Assembly (NCBI GenBank): GCA_028673005.1
Contig: CM054114.1
Span: forward strand, 122,479,307 to 122,543,306
Reading direction: 5' to 3'
Length of the DNA stretch: 64,000 bases
Origin: Tanypteryx hageni
Taxonomy: Eukaryota; Arthropoda; Insecta; Odonata; Petaluridae
Position numbers and translations under genes: made by a program
Notes under the pieces: model-generated
Seen by the model: the letters and a program-made list of their open reading frames with translations, nothing else
What the model was told of the DNA's origin: nothing
Database searches by the model: none
Shown: one piece after another, positions 28,601 to 35,474 of the stretch
Position numbering within the stretch: the first letter of the stretch is position 1
How the letters are laid out: each line of letters begins with the position of its first letter

Positions 28601-30986
28601 AGAGGGAGGAGTTTTCTTCGGTGTATCTCTTTGAGGACATCCGTTGGGGGAGTTTGATACTATATTGGCTAGTTCCGTCCTAACCAAGAAAACATCCGCA
28701 TTCAGAAACAAGAAAATTGATCTGCTATGTTAGATCAGTGGTAGAATATTCCCCCGGCAAGTGGAAGACCCGGGTTTGATTCCCAGTCATAGCAGACTTT
28801 TTTCTCGTTTCAAAATTATTCCCAACTTGACAGCTTATGCCTGTCTGCATAGGATCTTTGGATCACTTTATTCCATCAATTTAATAATTAATGTTATTTT
28901 TTTATTTAAACCAATTATATCTTCACTGTCAAAAGTCAAGAAGACAAAAATAGATATCCATGCGTAACATCGCGCAAGTGCCCTCTCCCATCGTTTAATG
29001 AACAGTTAAACATTGTATGAATTCTCTTCCTACATTTTTCCTTATTCATTTTGTGAACAGCTCCTTTTATACGACTCCTAATACTGTTCTATAGGAATTA
29101 AAAAATTTTTCCTTTTTAGCGCGTATAAAAGCTATTAAAATTGTTATTTATTTTTTAGTCTTTAATTTGATGAAAAACCGTTGTTATTCTTTCATAAGTC
29201 AACATTTATTTGATTTTACAATTCCAACCTTTCAGATTCCAGTATAAGCAGATACTCTTATTATCATAATGAATTTACTCCAACAGTACTCATGCACGTA
29301 CTTGAACAGGTACATAATATTAATTCACATTTGAATGTAGAATGTAATTCATAGTTATTCAAAGAAGAGCTACTTAACTATTTTTTTAAATAGAATAATT
29401 TAGATGTTAATATTAGAAATAAGTACCATACAATTTATAATTACATAAATTTTCTTAATACGACAGCAACATTTAACAGAAGTAAGAATACCTCAAAAGC
29501 ACGAATGTCGAGCATTCCTTCCTGGACGAGTTTTAGAGAAAGACTACCAGAATATAATGCTTCAATGCATATGGAAAAGCGATTATAGTTCATGGGGACA
29601 TTAATCTCCAACTTTCATCAGAATCCAAGTTAAGAATTATGAAACATTTTTACCTGGTACACTCAACGAGGTAGGCTCAGGGGGAGGGTATTAAGGTGAT
29701 TAGTAGCTGTCTTCAAAGTACCACAAGGTTCCTTTCCGAAAGCCTCATTTAACAGGGTTCTGGGAAACCTCAGCAGGACGTATCCTTGACCCTCTATGTA
29801 TTGAAATGCCTGTGGAAAATACCACCATTGAATGTACAGATATCACAAAGATGCATCTCTGCAAAGGCTTAGGAGCATGTATTTTCAAGAAAACCATTAA
29901 CCTTTGCCTTATTCGGTGTTGAAAAGTGAGGCTTTCAAAAAAGATTCATATTAAAGCAAAAGGAAAATCCCTTCTTATACTCCCACTGTTTATGTGAACC
30001 AAAAGAATAGAACAAAATAAATAACAGTTTCGGTTCAGTAAAATATTTTTTTTTGTTCTGGTTCAGTTTCACTCCAGCTAAAAATAACTGTTTTTTTTTG
30101 TTTTGCTTCGGCTCCGGTTCGATGCCCTGTTCCTTATGCATATAGTATAAGGATTAAGGCATATAATATTAAGGTATAATACAATCTTGAGGTTTAACAA
30201 TGACATGGTCAGCAAGGCAACATATCGTTAAAAAGCTTAAATTTTTCAAATAAATATGATTTGAACATAGAACTTGAATGATTTTGTATTGTAGGCAAAA
30301 TGTGATCTTTCTCAAATAATAGAGACTTTCCATTTTAATGAAGCTGTTTGTGATATTAATAATTTTTCTGCAATTTGTTTTAAATAAAATGTAGGTATTT
30401 CTTGGTATAATTGTGGTTAAGAGTTCAATTTTTTCGTTGTTTCATCTGAATTTGATATAAAGCACACATGCTATCATCAATATAATTCATTTTCCAGCCT
30501 GCGCTTGTTCCTGTTTCTGCTGCTGTTCCTGCTCCTGTTCCTGCTCTTGCTCCTGCTACTTTTCCTACTCCTGTTTCTGGTACTACTCCCAATCCTGTTC
30601 CTGCTCTTGCTCCTGCTACTTTTCCTACTCCTGTTCCTGGTACTACTCCTAATACTGTTCCTGCTCTTGCTCCTGCTACTTTTCCTACTCCTGTTCCTGG
30701 TATTACTAATCCTGTTCCTGCTCCTGGTTTGAAGTTTTCTTCTGACAGTTTTGAGGCCCACGATCTAAGTCTGGTCCAAGATTCCTTACTTCAGACGCCC
30801 AGTTCAGGAGCATGGTTGGTTTCAGAGAATATTGTTTTAACAACGAATAATACTCCTAACCAAAGCCTAAACACAATGTTGGATGATATGACCCTTAATG
30901 GAAAACAGAGCTTCATGGAGACACCAGCCACACGTCGCCTCGTGACACGACGCATACTGCAGGGGATCGAATCTCTTTTTTTGTGA
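1594..30986 (+). CDS. Five-exon gene, unknown coiled-coil protein with KEN box and Pro/Ala-rich repeat (gene-level entry)
   Basis: Five plus-strand exons (1594-1684, 1771-1853, 1979-2050, 11221-11757, 30498-30986) join in continuous phase to give about 423 residues. I do not recognise the family. The first 82 residues are basic and Ser/Arg-rich, with KEN at 30-32 (an APC/C degron motif) and a Ser/Arg patch near 62-75. Residues about 202-258 are highly charged heptad-like sequence (E/K/R with Leu/Met), a likely coiled coil. Residues about 262-340 are an imperfect 20-residue Pro/Ala/Thr/Val repeat, followed by an acidic region and a basic C terminus (TPATRRLVTRRILQGIESLF). A KEN box, basic N terminus and coiled coil recall cell-cycle or microtubule proteins, but that is inference. 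Joining exon 4 to exon 5 across 18.7 kb rests on phase, strand and the lack of another compatible exon. Confidence 0.65.
1771..1853 (+). CDS. Exon 2 of the plus-strand coiled-coil gene
   Basis: The acceptor is a strong pyrimidine tract (CCTTTTTCAG) ending at 1770. The exon completes Glu31, reads ENRASVKPNRQLYVN and ends LANK before GTATTA. Its 83 nt plus the carried base make 28 codons and leave phase 0. The 86-bp intron before it is short. Confidence 0.65.
1979..2050 (+). CDS. Exon 3 of the plus-strand coiled-coil gene
   Basis: The acceptor TTTCAAACAG ends at 1978 and the strong donor GTGAGT begins at 2051. The 24 codons (ALPSRKSITRRLSFPKNDDS then ICLM) are in phase 0 at both ends. RRLSF is a basophilic-kinase-like site. 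The next exon is 9.2 kb away, across an intron filled with transposons. Confidence 0.65.
2051..2515. other. Intron 3, no feature seen
   Basis: AT-rich intronic sequence between the exon 3 donor and the hAT-type MITE. No coding signal or clear repeat boundary is visible. Confidence 0.4.
2516..2825. mobile_element. hAT-type MITE (310 bp)
   Basis: The left end CAGGGGTGTGCAAACC is the near reverse complement of the right end (AAGTTTGCCCACCTG). CAGGGGTG termini are typical of hAT elements. There is no coding capacity. A perfect 8-bp target duplication is not visible, so the copy is probably old. A relative with the same terminal sequence lies at 59454-60007. Confidence 0.7.
3658..3884. mobile_element. 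Palindromic MITE nested in the Tigger
   Basis: The sequence from GGGAAACTCGGATAATTC is repeated in reverse at its other end (GAATTATCCGAGTTTCCC). The arms of about 100 bp meet at a loop near 3761-3767, so nearly the whole element can fold as one hairpin. It has no coding capacity. The arms align with a few mismatches and one small indel. Confidence 0.75.
4543..4932 (-). pseudogene. Internally deleted Tigger transposase (129 codons)
   Basis: The N terminus (KRKCRQITIREKLEIQAAG) resembles the start of the CENP-B-type helix-turn-helix of Tigger transposases. The C terminus (acidic EPESDEESDDEAV, then a segment around AISVLERYFML, then QMTLESF) resembles the Tigger C-terminal tail. A full transposase is about 450-550 residues. 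The DNA-binding module remainder and the whole DDE catalytic domain are missing, and the frame stays open across the join. It cannot be catalytically active. Recruitment as a small DNA-binding protein is possible but unsupported. Confidence 0.65.
5093..5180 (+). repeat. Second pogo/Tigger-type terminus with short internal repeats
   Basis: CAGTGTGTCCTCGTTTAACG is a typical Tigger-like terminal sequence, followed by repeats of CGTTTAACGTTTCCC. No matching right terminus was found inside the host element, so this appears to be a partial nested copy. Confidence 0.5.
6590..7025 (+). repeat. Dispersed repeat, copy A
   Basis: This copy aligns by eye along its length with copy B at 7685-8108. Shared blocks include CCGATTTNCATGAAACTTGG, a box-B-like GGTTCGATTCCAG near 6724, and the end block AACTCGGCTNGAG. 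The box-B-like sequence suggests a tRNA-derived or tRNA-fused repeat, but no clean tRNA fold is visible. Confidence 0.6.
7180..7535 (+). repeat. Dispersed repeat with a second copy at 37748-38092
   Basis: The block beginning ACTAAGACGTAA and ending TTTTTGAGTTAGAGC is repeated in the same order and orientation 30.5 kb away. Shared stretches include AACATAGGTTGTAGAAAATT. No inverted termini or coding sequence were found. Confidence 0.65.
7685..8108 (+). repeat. Dispersed repeat, copy B
   Basis: Second copy of the family at 6590-7025, more diverged in its box-B-like region (AGTTTGATTCCAGG). It ends with the conserved AACTCGGCTGGAGTATAG. The copies are in direct orientation about 1.1 kb apart. 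Confidence 0.6.
8290..9236 (+). repeat. Degenerate tandem array of a short recurring motif
   Basis: Several imperfect units contain GGAATTGGCTGAACNGATTT-like text, an AAATTTGGTA-like block and a GGGNTGCCACAAT block. They recur near 8350, 8450, 8590, 8730, 8870, 9000 and 9140. An inverse-orientation relative lies at 49430-49800. The short open frames across it are chance. Confidence 0.6.
9289..9365. mobile_element. Perfect 33-bp hairpin (77 bp total)
   Basis: The left arm starts GTTAAATAGAATTAACTCCT and its exact reverse complement ends the element, separated by about 11 bp. The perfect pairing suggests a young palindromic MITE or a recent hairpin-forming event. Confidence 0.7.
9366..11220. 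other. Intron 3 remainder, no gene recognised
   Basis: AT-rich intron up to the exon 4 acceptor. A short block near 10870-10920 (TTTCATCCAAATCGAATCAT) resembles the dispersed tandem-motif repeats elsewhere in the window. Open frames near 10.1-10.6 kb lack family resemblance and splice context. Confidence 0.35.
11221..11757 (+). CDS. Exon 4 of the plus-strand gene: coiled-coil exon
   Basis: The acceptor CTTTTTCTAG ends at 11220 and the donor GTAATA starts at 11758. The 179 codons are in phase 0 at both ends. The first part is polar (NLEEAEKTNKIPGRLQDISL), then there is a conserved-looking LGISKETMDYLREIGIVKSP. The last 55 residues are Glu/Lys/Arg-rich (REELDLQLKKEMEDLEKRHE) and look like a coiled coil. 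Reading past the donor reaches a stop at 11818-11820, so intron retention would give a protein truncated after the coil. Confidence 0.7.
11758..12475. other. Start of intron 4, possible cryptic exon
   Basis: A splice-bounded segment 12113-12216 (acceptor AAATTTCAG, donor GTAAGT) opens in the right phase (KLQELVFDIPNHFYLLL) but ends in phase 2, which does not fit the terminal exon at 30498. Its composition is unlike the coil before it. It could be an alternative exon or chance. Confidence 0.25.
12476..12665 (+). repeat. Dispersed repeat, relatives at about 19172-19262 and 30131-30262
   Basis: The block GTCATTGTTAAACCTCAAGA followed by a CTATATNCATAAGGAAAG-like end is found here, in shortened form near 19.2 kb where it leads into a GA-rich array, and in reverse orientation at 30131-30262. 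No coding sequence was seen. Confidence 0.6.
12666..14156. other. Intron 4 stretch, no feature resolved
   Basis: AT-rich. A block near 13960-14010 (ACCCATCATATTTGATGG then AATTACGCTAGTA) recurs near 19800-19840 and marks a further small repeat. No coding signal. Confidence 0.35.
14157..15952. mobile_element. Foldback complex with long inverted arms
   Basis: The segment 14157-14612 is repeated in reverse at 15486-15952 (for example GCTTGCATACTGCAAGCATTTCAT against ATGAAATGCTTGCAGTATGCAAGC in pieces). A small palindrome at 15113-15195 (TAGTATCCTCCT then AGGAGGATACTA) lies between. Inside, the motif AAATTTCAGCTCCTAGCTCATCT and its reverse recur about every 140-150 bp. Related fragments occur at 36745-36990, 41640-42130, 44293-44783, 55911-55985 and 62925-63470. 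No coding capacity was found. Whether it is one element or several nested copies is unclear. Confidence 0.65.
15953..16247 (+). mobile_element. Small Penelope-like or retrozyme-like element with 12-bp target duplication
   Basis: The element is flanked by exact 12-bp direct repeats TATAATGATATG (15941-15952 and 16248-16259). Its body has 66-bp inverted arms (15953-16018 and 16152-16217, one mismatch seen), an internal duplication of GGAACCTGATTGGTGGG, and a 30-bp 3' tail after the second arm. The segment CTGATGA (16134-16140), GATGGC, loop, GCCGTC, GAAA (16161-16164) resembles a hammerhead ribozyme core with one extra A. Inverted partial terminal repeats, variable-length target duplication and hammerhead motifs are known for Penelope-like elements, so a non-autonomous relative is the best guess. 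Confidence 0.6.
16260..17820. other. Intron 4 stretch with one pogo-like terminus
   Basis: Mostly featureless AT-rich sequence. At 16858 CAGTTGAACCTCTAATCTGG looks like a Tigger/pogo terminal repeat without an evident partner. No coding signal was accepted; the frames at 17.5-17.8 kb lack resemblance to any family. Confidence 0.35.
17821..18830 (+). pseudogene. LINE (CR1/L2/Jockey-type) reverse transcriptase, 5'-truncated and internally deleted
   Basis: The 303-codon frame 17821-18732 begins with non-LTR reverse transcriptase motifs: IPKEWKLAFITPLHKGG, ENYRPISLTSISCKILE, HGFRKARSCETQL and DAVFLDFKKAFDKVPH (first catalytic Asp). Just after that it jumps to the C-terminal region SLVRPLLEYALSIWDPY, VQRKAARFV and LGWESLAERRSRARL. 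The segment with the catalytic YADD box is missing, so it cannot work as a polymerase. The endonuclease and ORF1 are absent. The following 100 bp (CACCCCCTGCCACACACCCT then GGTGGCTTGCAGGG) look like the LINE 3' untranslated region. The frame is open across the deletion. Confidence 0.85.
18831..19256. other. Sequence between LINE and minisatellite
   Basis: Contains two similar short blocks near 18868 and 18910 (AGTATACTCGGGATA and AATATACTCGGATTA). From 19172 it carries the dispersed repeat also found at 12476-12665, which ends in the GA-rich array. No gene. Confidence 0.35.
19257..19775 (+). repeat. GA-rich minisatellite, units about 105-110 bp
   Basis: Purine-rich (GAGAGAGG) sequence contains a longer unit with TTTATTAGGGTGAGATAGAG and AGGAAGTCTGTTTTTCCAGA recurring near 19338, 19448, 19556 and 19661. 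The two central units are almost identical, which suggests recent expansion. A GA tract this long may form triplex DNA and be polymorphic. Confidence 0.8.
19973..20134 (-). repeat. Candidate 3' LTR of the gypsy element
   Basis: Read on the minus strand, the segment starts TGTTATTAG and ends AATACACAACA, so it has TG...CA ends. It lies just after the end of pol and holds an AATAAA on the minus strand. A purine tract (GGGAGGGGGAG) lies about 30 nt upstream of it, as expected for the plus-strand primer. The other LTR is not in the window because the element is truncated. Confidence 0.5.
20135..22690 (-). pseudogene. pol: Ty3/gypsy pol (reverse transcriptase, RNase H, integrase), truncated and broken
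   Basis: Minus-strand segments in the order expected for gypsy: a link region (HLIDTGDHSPIKQ, about 22600); reverse transcriptase with CRVNEWMKKDCYPLPRIDD, FSTLDLKSGYWQVEV and IIYLDDIIV (catalytic YLDD); RNase H with FVLDTDASNSGIGGVLSQ and HGNADALSRR; integrase with HH (LHAGCSGGHFG) and CC, then core residues in VAIDIAGPF, HSDQG and GMVERFNRTL; then a C-terminal PKLPRDWERPYTV module. All key catalytic residues are visible, but stops and frameshifts break the frame, including a stop just after HSDQG and another in the link region. The protease/gag side is cut off at 22690 where another transposon starts. Confidence 0.9.
22691..25469 (-). mobile_element. DNA transposon with about 230-bp inverted repeats, uncharacterised type
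   Basis: The left end (TTAATGCATGTTGAGC, 22691 to about 22921) and right end (about 25238-25469) are long inverted repeats, nearly identical by eye, sharing GCCCAACATGTCTTCATT and CTATTGCA-type internal blocks. The termini read TTAATGCA. Between them lies one minus-strand protein gene, broken by frameshifts (separate entry). The left end abuts truncated gypsy sequence, but gypsy does not resume on the right, so this is not a clean insertion into it. The superfamily is not assigned. Confidence 0.7.
22960..24863 (-). pseudogene. Broken transposon protein of an uncharacterised, HQNVKLML-containing family
   Basis: Minus-strand fragments in order: Ser-rich acidic N terminus with a basic stretch (PIKQKKIKYTKYRKDKEERV); a segment with FSSSFSKSNEDDTPEEILGQ; CNGICASRRMVRLARDLV; LVRVFYENSHLM; an FSKFAQLRPSNC segment followed by SGPHQNVKLML; GLCHECPGTAHAADHLKAQL; and a C-terminal EWHFHATVHG, stop, GPCDGVRGN, LKRFAACASLQ block. 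From memory, proteins with FSKF-LRP, HQN-KLML and a WHF-ATSHGKGPCDG block are widespread in arthropods and other invertebrates as uncharacterised, probably transposon-derived proteins. The segment before HQNVKLML looks shortened by about ten residues. Position between long inverted repeats supports a transposase role. Several frameshifts and at least one stop make it inactive. Confidence 0.6.
25470..26525. other. Intron 4 stretch with one Tigger-like terminus
   Basis: No gene seen. Near 26120-26208 the reverse strand reads CAGTAGATCATCGATTATTT followed by GGCAATCGATTATCC, a plausible Tigger/pogo terminal repeat of a partial copy extending leftward. Confidence 0.35.
26526..28507. mobile_element. 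piggyBac-like element with TTAA target duplication, non-coding
   Basis: Both ends sit on TTAA (26526-26529 and 28504-28507). The inner termini are inverted: CCCCTCAACGCC on the left and CCCCTCAAGCCC read inward from the right. TTAA duplication and CCC-starting termini define piggyBac-type elements. The left subterminal region has two copies of a GTCAGGC-TACTATTA-GTCCTG motif. The interior shows no recognisable transposase, and a direct repeat (about 27318-27398 and 27531-27606, with TTTAGTTTTGTGAT) lies inside. Confidence 0.7.
28721..28885 (+). mobile_element. tRNA-like sequence heading a SINE-like repeat
   Basis: 28721-28796 folds as a tRNA: outer ends TCTGCTATG and CATAGCAGA pair perfectly over 9 bp, box A is TTAGATCAGTGGTAGA and box B is GGTTTGATTCC. 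An oligo-T terminator follows (28798-28803). The anticodon arm is imperfect; the most natural reading is GGC (Ala), but position 33 is C instead of T, so a working tRNA is unlikely. The tail (ACAGCTTATGCCTGTCTGCA then TTCCATCAATTTA, about 28829-28884) recurs at about 56029-56090, which supports a SINE family. Confidence 0.55.
28886..30130. other. Intron 4 stretch, no gene recognised
   Basis: AT-rich, with no splice-bounded exon accepted. A pair of similar TTCGGTTCAG / TCTGGTTCAG / TCCGGTTCGA blocks occurs at 30020-30125 and probably belongs to a degenerate repeat. Confidence 0.3.
30498..30986 (+). CDS. Terminal exon of the plus-strand gene with a 60-bp coding repeat
   Basis: The acceptor TTTTCCAG ends at 30497 and the exon opens in phase 0, matching exon 4. 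The first part is an imperfect 60-bp (20-residue) repeat, about three units, with core PALAPATFPTPVPGTTPN. It is followed by a non-repetitive acidic/polar part (SDSFEAHDLSLVQDSL, LVSENIVLTTNNTPN) and a basic end (ETPATRRLVTRRILQGIESL) with the stop TGA at 30984-30986. The repeat is in frame, so unit number can change without breaking the protein. Confidence 0.7.
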   Translation, partial: PALVPVSAAVPAPVPALAPATFPTPVSGTTPNPVPALAPATFPTPVPGTTPNTVPALAPATFPTPVPGITNPVPAPGLKFSSDSFEAHDLSLVQDSLLQTPSSGAWLVSENIVLTTNNTPNQSLNTMLDDMTLNGKQSFMETPATRRLVTRRILQGIESLFL

Positions 30987-31419
30987 TTTTGTAATTTTGT
31001 TTCTTTTAGTGCTTTGCTATGTTTCCTAAAATGTTTTATATATAGTAAAGCTAAATAGTTTTTTAAAATTTAGATAAAATTGTTGGGAGTTCATAGTAAA
31101 GGTTTGATTTCAGTGATTAAATAGCAAATTGACCACACTGTGATTAAAATCATGAATATTTTTGTTGGATAATAGAATTATGCCCAAAGGAATTAACAGT
31201 ATTTCTTTAGAAACTTGACCTTTCATGACACAGTTTTTGTAAAGGTTGAAGGAAGGTAGAAAATAATGTAAATAATACTATATATAATTAACAGAGTTGG
31301 CCGTAATTTAATTAAATATGTATGAAAATTGTTCAACAGCCTTTTCCAAAAATTTTCATTTTAATCATTTTTTATTTTTTTAACTTTTAAAACCTATGTT
31401 GATTGAAGTTGAATTTAAG

Positions 31420-31425
31420 AATAAA
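31420..31425 (+). promoter_or_regulatory. Candidate polyadenylation signal AATAAA
   Basis: AATAAA lies 434 nt after the stop of the plus-strand gene and is followed by a T-rich stretch (GGATTTATTTTATCTTGTTA). It is a plausible 3' end of the transcript. Only the sequence match and position support it. Confidence 0.45.
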
Positions 31426-32947
31426 GTTATTGATCTAAACCTTGGATTTATTTTATCTTGTTAGCTATGAGAATGCTCGTAGAGAATTGTTTTTCATTAC
31501 TTTGATTTTTGTTATTTTATTTTCTGCACATGCAAAGGAAACACCTTTTTTATGGGAGATTTTCATAATTGAATTTTTTGACATAGTGGGTAAGTGAATG
31601 AAAATTAATGCAGTACAATTTTCTAGACAAATGTAATATGGAGAATGTGATGAAAACTCAAGCATACTATACTAGCATTTTAATTTGCATATTTTATAAT
31701 ATTATTATTGTGATATTTCTGTTTAGAAATGTTAATTTTTGGTTTGCACCCAGGGGCAATTGCCCCCTCCTTCCCCCTCACTATGCCACTGATTTAATGC
31801 ATAATTTTTATCTCACAAATATGCAAAAAAAAACATTAAGATTGTTTGATGAGCAGAATCAACAAACTAATTATGTTTCAGGCAGAAGTTTATCAGGGCA
31901 TAATACCAAAATGTGGGCCAATGCAGAACCATTACATTCATCATACCCACTGCAGAAGGATTATGGCACAACATATTTATTTTTCATAGTAGAAAGATTA
32001 TATTTCATTTTACTTCATATGGTAATGGAGTTAACCCCTAAGTGGGTGCGAAATTTTCATAATTCCCTCACCAGGTGGGGCTTTTTTATGTGATTAAAAT
32101 AAATGTTGATTTTTGGATGTATCATCAAAAACATAATTATATGATATTAGCAGAGCAACTCCTTTGCCCAGGGTCTTTGTGATTAATAACTTGAAAAGAT
32201 TCCGTTGTGAATACCAATGATCGTTCATGACTCTGAAGTCATCTTCTTCGATTACCATAATTTTGAAAAACAAATTGAAACCCCTTTTACAATACTTCCT
32301 CATAGCCTATGTTGATGGTTTTGCCACTTGGCAAGAAATTAAACAAACTATTTTGATTACTTGCTCTTGAACATGCTGCATAAAACTAATCATGAGAAAA
32401 TCAACATGCATTTAAGTGAACTCGACAGCTTTAATTGATTGGCCTTGGGCCTTAGTGCCATGTAAATTTCGGTGGGTATAGCCAGAAATGCCATGGACAT
32501 TTAGTGAATTTTGTATGATCTTAGGAATACGATTTATGAATTTATTTTTTAAGATAAGTTATTTTTTTAGGAATTATAAAAAATAGTCCATTCTGCAAAA
32601 TTACATAATTTTTATTTAAATGAAATACTAAATTATATAATAACAAAACGTTATTGAATATATTGCAAAAATAAAATAAAGTTTATCACAAATAATTTTC
32701 ATCTTATATACAATATACACAATTAGAACTTAAAAATTATCATACCTATATTACTCGAGAAAATCATAAGAAGAAATCACATGGAAATACAAAAACTAAT
32801 ATAAACCAGATTTTTCGATCAACCTCTGCAGCCATAAATTCTGAAAAAAACATCGTATACAACAATGTTTATTTGGGAGATATTGGAGTAATTGTGTGCG
32901 GCTACTAAGGTGTTCATGGGATGTGTAGTGGTGATGGGATAATTGAT
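31426..32947. other. Intergenic stretch with a hAT-like terminus
   Basis: At 31744-31791 the reverse strand reads CAGTGGCATAGTGAGGGGGA, then GGGGGCAATTGCCCC, a typical hAT end (CAGTGGCGTAG type) whose partner was not found. The long frame at 31.6-32.1 kb runs across it and is not considered a gene. Confidence 0.4.
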
Positions 32948-33166
32948 TCACATGATCAATAATAGGCTGAAATTTAGAGTAAGGGTTGTAACTTTCACGT
33001 CCAGGTGGGAAAATCTTAAATTGTCCATGAGATGAAAAAACTTAAGAATTAACTGGAAGCGATTCCTTGACACAATTTCATAAGCCAAGCGATGCAGCAT
33101 TAATTGGTTACTCAGTAAGGGGAGATTGTGGGGCTTTTTGTGATGCCAATTTCTAGTAAAATGCAC
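32948..33166 (-). pseudogene. piggyBac transposase fragment
   Basis: The minus-strand peptide contains SRNRFQLILKFFHLMDN, a recognisable block of piggyBac (DDE_Tnp_1_7) transposases. The flanking residues MLHRLAYEIV also fit. Neither the rest of the transposase nor TTAA-flanked termini are visible, and a Tc1-like element begins at 33164, so this is a truncated relic. Confidence 0.65.
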
Positions 33167-34535
33167 TGAGCTGCAAAAAAACTGGAACCTTGAAAAAAAT
33201 CTAATTACTATAAATTTTTAAGTTAAGAATATCAAAATAGATTTCCTGGCCATGCTACGCTACTAATAGACCATTATTGATTACAATAAGCAATAATGGA
33301 GTTATTGTTGATTATCCCCTGCTGGTAATGTAACGGGTTTTACCGCACAAAGTAGTTTCCCTGTCAGAAGCCTGCTGTGTACCATTCCTGAATAAGGGAA
33401 GATGAATTATTGCGAAGAGTGGGGAAAGATAATCAATCGCACAATCTTTTTTGACAGATAGTGTTTGCCTGTCTCTATTTTATTCACTTTTAAAATGCCT
33501 TTGACCACTGAAAATGTTGCAAGGGCTGTCACTTTGGTTGAAGATGGCCCTCCCTTCATTATGCTGCTAAAGTCATTGGTGCCTCTCTTATCACCATTCA
33601 TCAAGCCGTCCATCACTTCTGAGACACTTAAAGTTACATAAGGAGGCCCGGATCAAGTTGACTAAGGAAGACTGGCTCTAGACGATCGGTTTATTATGTT
33701 GCAAGTGTTGCAAACTTGACACACCACAGCAGATGAGGCTCAAAACCGACTGCAGCAAGTGTGGCAGGTGAATGTGAGCGAGCGAACAGTAAGAAGAAGA
33801 CCAGAAAGCGAACCTGAGTTCACGCAGACCTGACCCCACAACATTGCACAGCTCATCTTCAGTTTGTGTGGGAACGTGCAGTGGACAAAGGAGCACAGTT
33901 CTGTTCTCGGATGAATCCAGGTTCTTCCTATGATCACCAGACAGAAGAGGGATAATCTGGAGAAGGCCTGGAGAGCGCATTGCAGAGTGAACATTCGCAT
34001 AAAGGATGCCATTCCATGGAGGCTCATTAACCATGTGGATCCCTTTTCCCTGTTTATTGGGGACGGTTTTATCTTGATGCACAACAATGGAATTGCTTGG
34101 ATGGAGAGCCTGGACATGAACCCCATCGAACATCTCTGGGACTTGATAGGGGGGCACATCCGTAGTCGTGCTGCCATTCCACAGACATTAAATAACCTCC
34201 GGTTGGCACTTCGGGAGGAGTGGGACAAGATCCCACAAGAAGAGATAGAACCCTATTTGAAAGCATGCGCCACAGGATGGAGGCAGTAATTATGGCCAGA
34301 GGAGGAAATACGTGATGCTGACTCCGTTAAATTCACAATTTTGGTTTATTTTTGTCGTAACATTGTCTTATTAATCATTTCGTAAGTCAAATGGCCATAT
34401 TTGTGTATGCCAGGCTTACAAAAAGTGTTTATTTTCAGTTCCTTGCAGTATCATAAAAATTGTAACTATTTTTAGAATAAAAATTTATAGTAATTAGATT
34501 TTTTAAGGTGTTCCTAGATTTTTGCCAGTCAATGT
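33164..34535 (+). mobile_element. Tc1-like transposon (1.37 kb)
   Basis: The termini are inverted: the left reads CACTGAGCTGC, the right in reverse CATTGACTGGC, and both run into a shared block TCTAATTACTATAAATTTTTA in two pieces. Length and single-gene layout fit Tc1 elements. The transposase inside is broken (separate entry). Confidence 0.8.
33495..34289 (+). pseudogene. Tc1-like transposase, frameshifted
   Basis: The start MPLTTENVARAVTLVEDG is followed, after a frameshift, by a helix-turn-helix part (YAAKVIGASLITIHQAVHHF). VLFSDESRF near 33905 holds a catalytic Asp. The C-terminal part has MNPIEHLWDLIGGHIRSR, with the block that normally carries the second Asp shortened, then LNNLRLALREEWDKIPQEEI. 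Several frameshifts separate these parts, and the usual length of about 340 residues cannot be read in one frame. Inactive. Confidence 0.75.
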
Positions 34536-34732
34536 AGTTATAACTAGCAGTTGCCCATCGATAATTTGACTGGTTGGTTAGATTAGATATTGTCTTGGTA
34601 GTTATTCTTCTGCCACATTACCATGAAGGTCAGCGACTGCAAGTTTTATTTCCTTCTACTAATGTCCACTAGGAGTGCCACGTTATTTCCTACAGTGTCT
34701 AATGTCTGCTAGCAGTGTCGCCTTAACCTCTT

Positions 34733-35474
34733 GGGTGGGGTAAGCAACTTTGGTCGCGTGCCGAAGTCCGTCTGGTGGGGAGCGCGACTTAAGTCGCACA
34801 TTGGAAAAATGCTGATTTTTCGGTGGGAAAAGCGACTACAGTATCAGATCCTTTCATAGTCTATTCTGTATGCATCTGCCATCTTCTGGGATCTTTTTTT
34901 CACTTATATGCTTCGAAGAGAAACCCAGTGTAAGCGTTTTAGTTGTGCCAGTTCAAGCGATTTCTGCGCTGATTTAGAAGAGTTTTCATAATGAATTACT
35001 TTGAAAATTTTATCATATACCTATGTTTTGACTTCTTATATATTTAATGCAATTAATTTTGTTTTTCCTTTTATTTATCACTATGTATTAGAGATATTTT
35101 TTATCAAAATTTCTAACTTTTCAAAATATTGCATTACATACTAAATTTTCTATAATTATTATTATTGTTTAACAACAAAATAGATGTTTAGATTTATATG
35201 CTTGCAAAATGCATATTTGGATTTGTATTAATTCTTATTTATGTTCATATGACATTTTATGTAAATTTTTCATCTTGAGAAAATTACACCAATTCCAAAT
35301 AACAACTGAAAATATGGAAAAAAATATTTTTTAATTTTTACGAAACAATGTTTCCGTAAGTCATAAATAAGCATAAGCATTAATGAAAATTAGTTTTTAA
35401 ATTAATTAAATGTGTAGGTTTGCTCCCCACCAGCTGCAAGTTAATGAAAATTTTCTCCCCGCTTAAGGGGTTAA
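34733..35474. mobile_element. piggyBac-type MITE (742 bp with TTAA ends)
   Basis: TTAA flanks both ends (34733-34736 and 35471-35474). Left terminus CCTCTTGGGTGGGG and right terminus in reverse CCCCTTAAGCGGGG are imperfect inverted repeats. Next to the left end are short GCGACT/AGTCGC motifs (TTGGTCGCG, GCGCGACTTAAGTCGCAC). No coding capacity. Confidence 0.65.

Noticed and set aside
30477..30761. Arg/Ser/Asn-rich minus-strand frame and Leu/Phe-rich plus-strand frame over the 60-bp repeat
   Set aside because: Both are shadows of the Pro/Ala-rich coding repeat; only the phase-0 plus frame has an acceptor and a non-repetitive continuation.
31608..32093. 161-codon plus-strand frame
   Set aside because: It runs across a hAT-like terminus and has no recognisable domain or splice context.
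33678..34266. Minus-strand frames in the Tc1-like element
   Set aside because: Antisense to the transposase; no independent resemblance.
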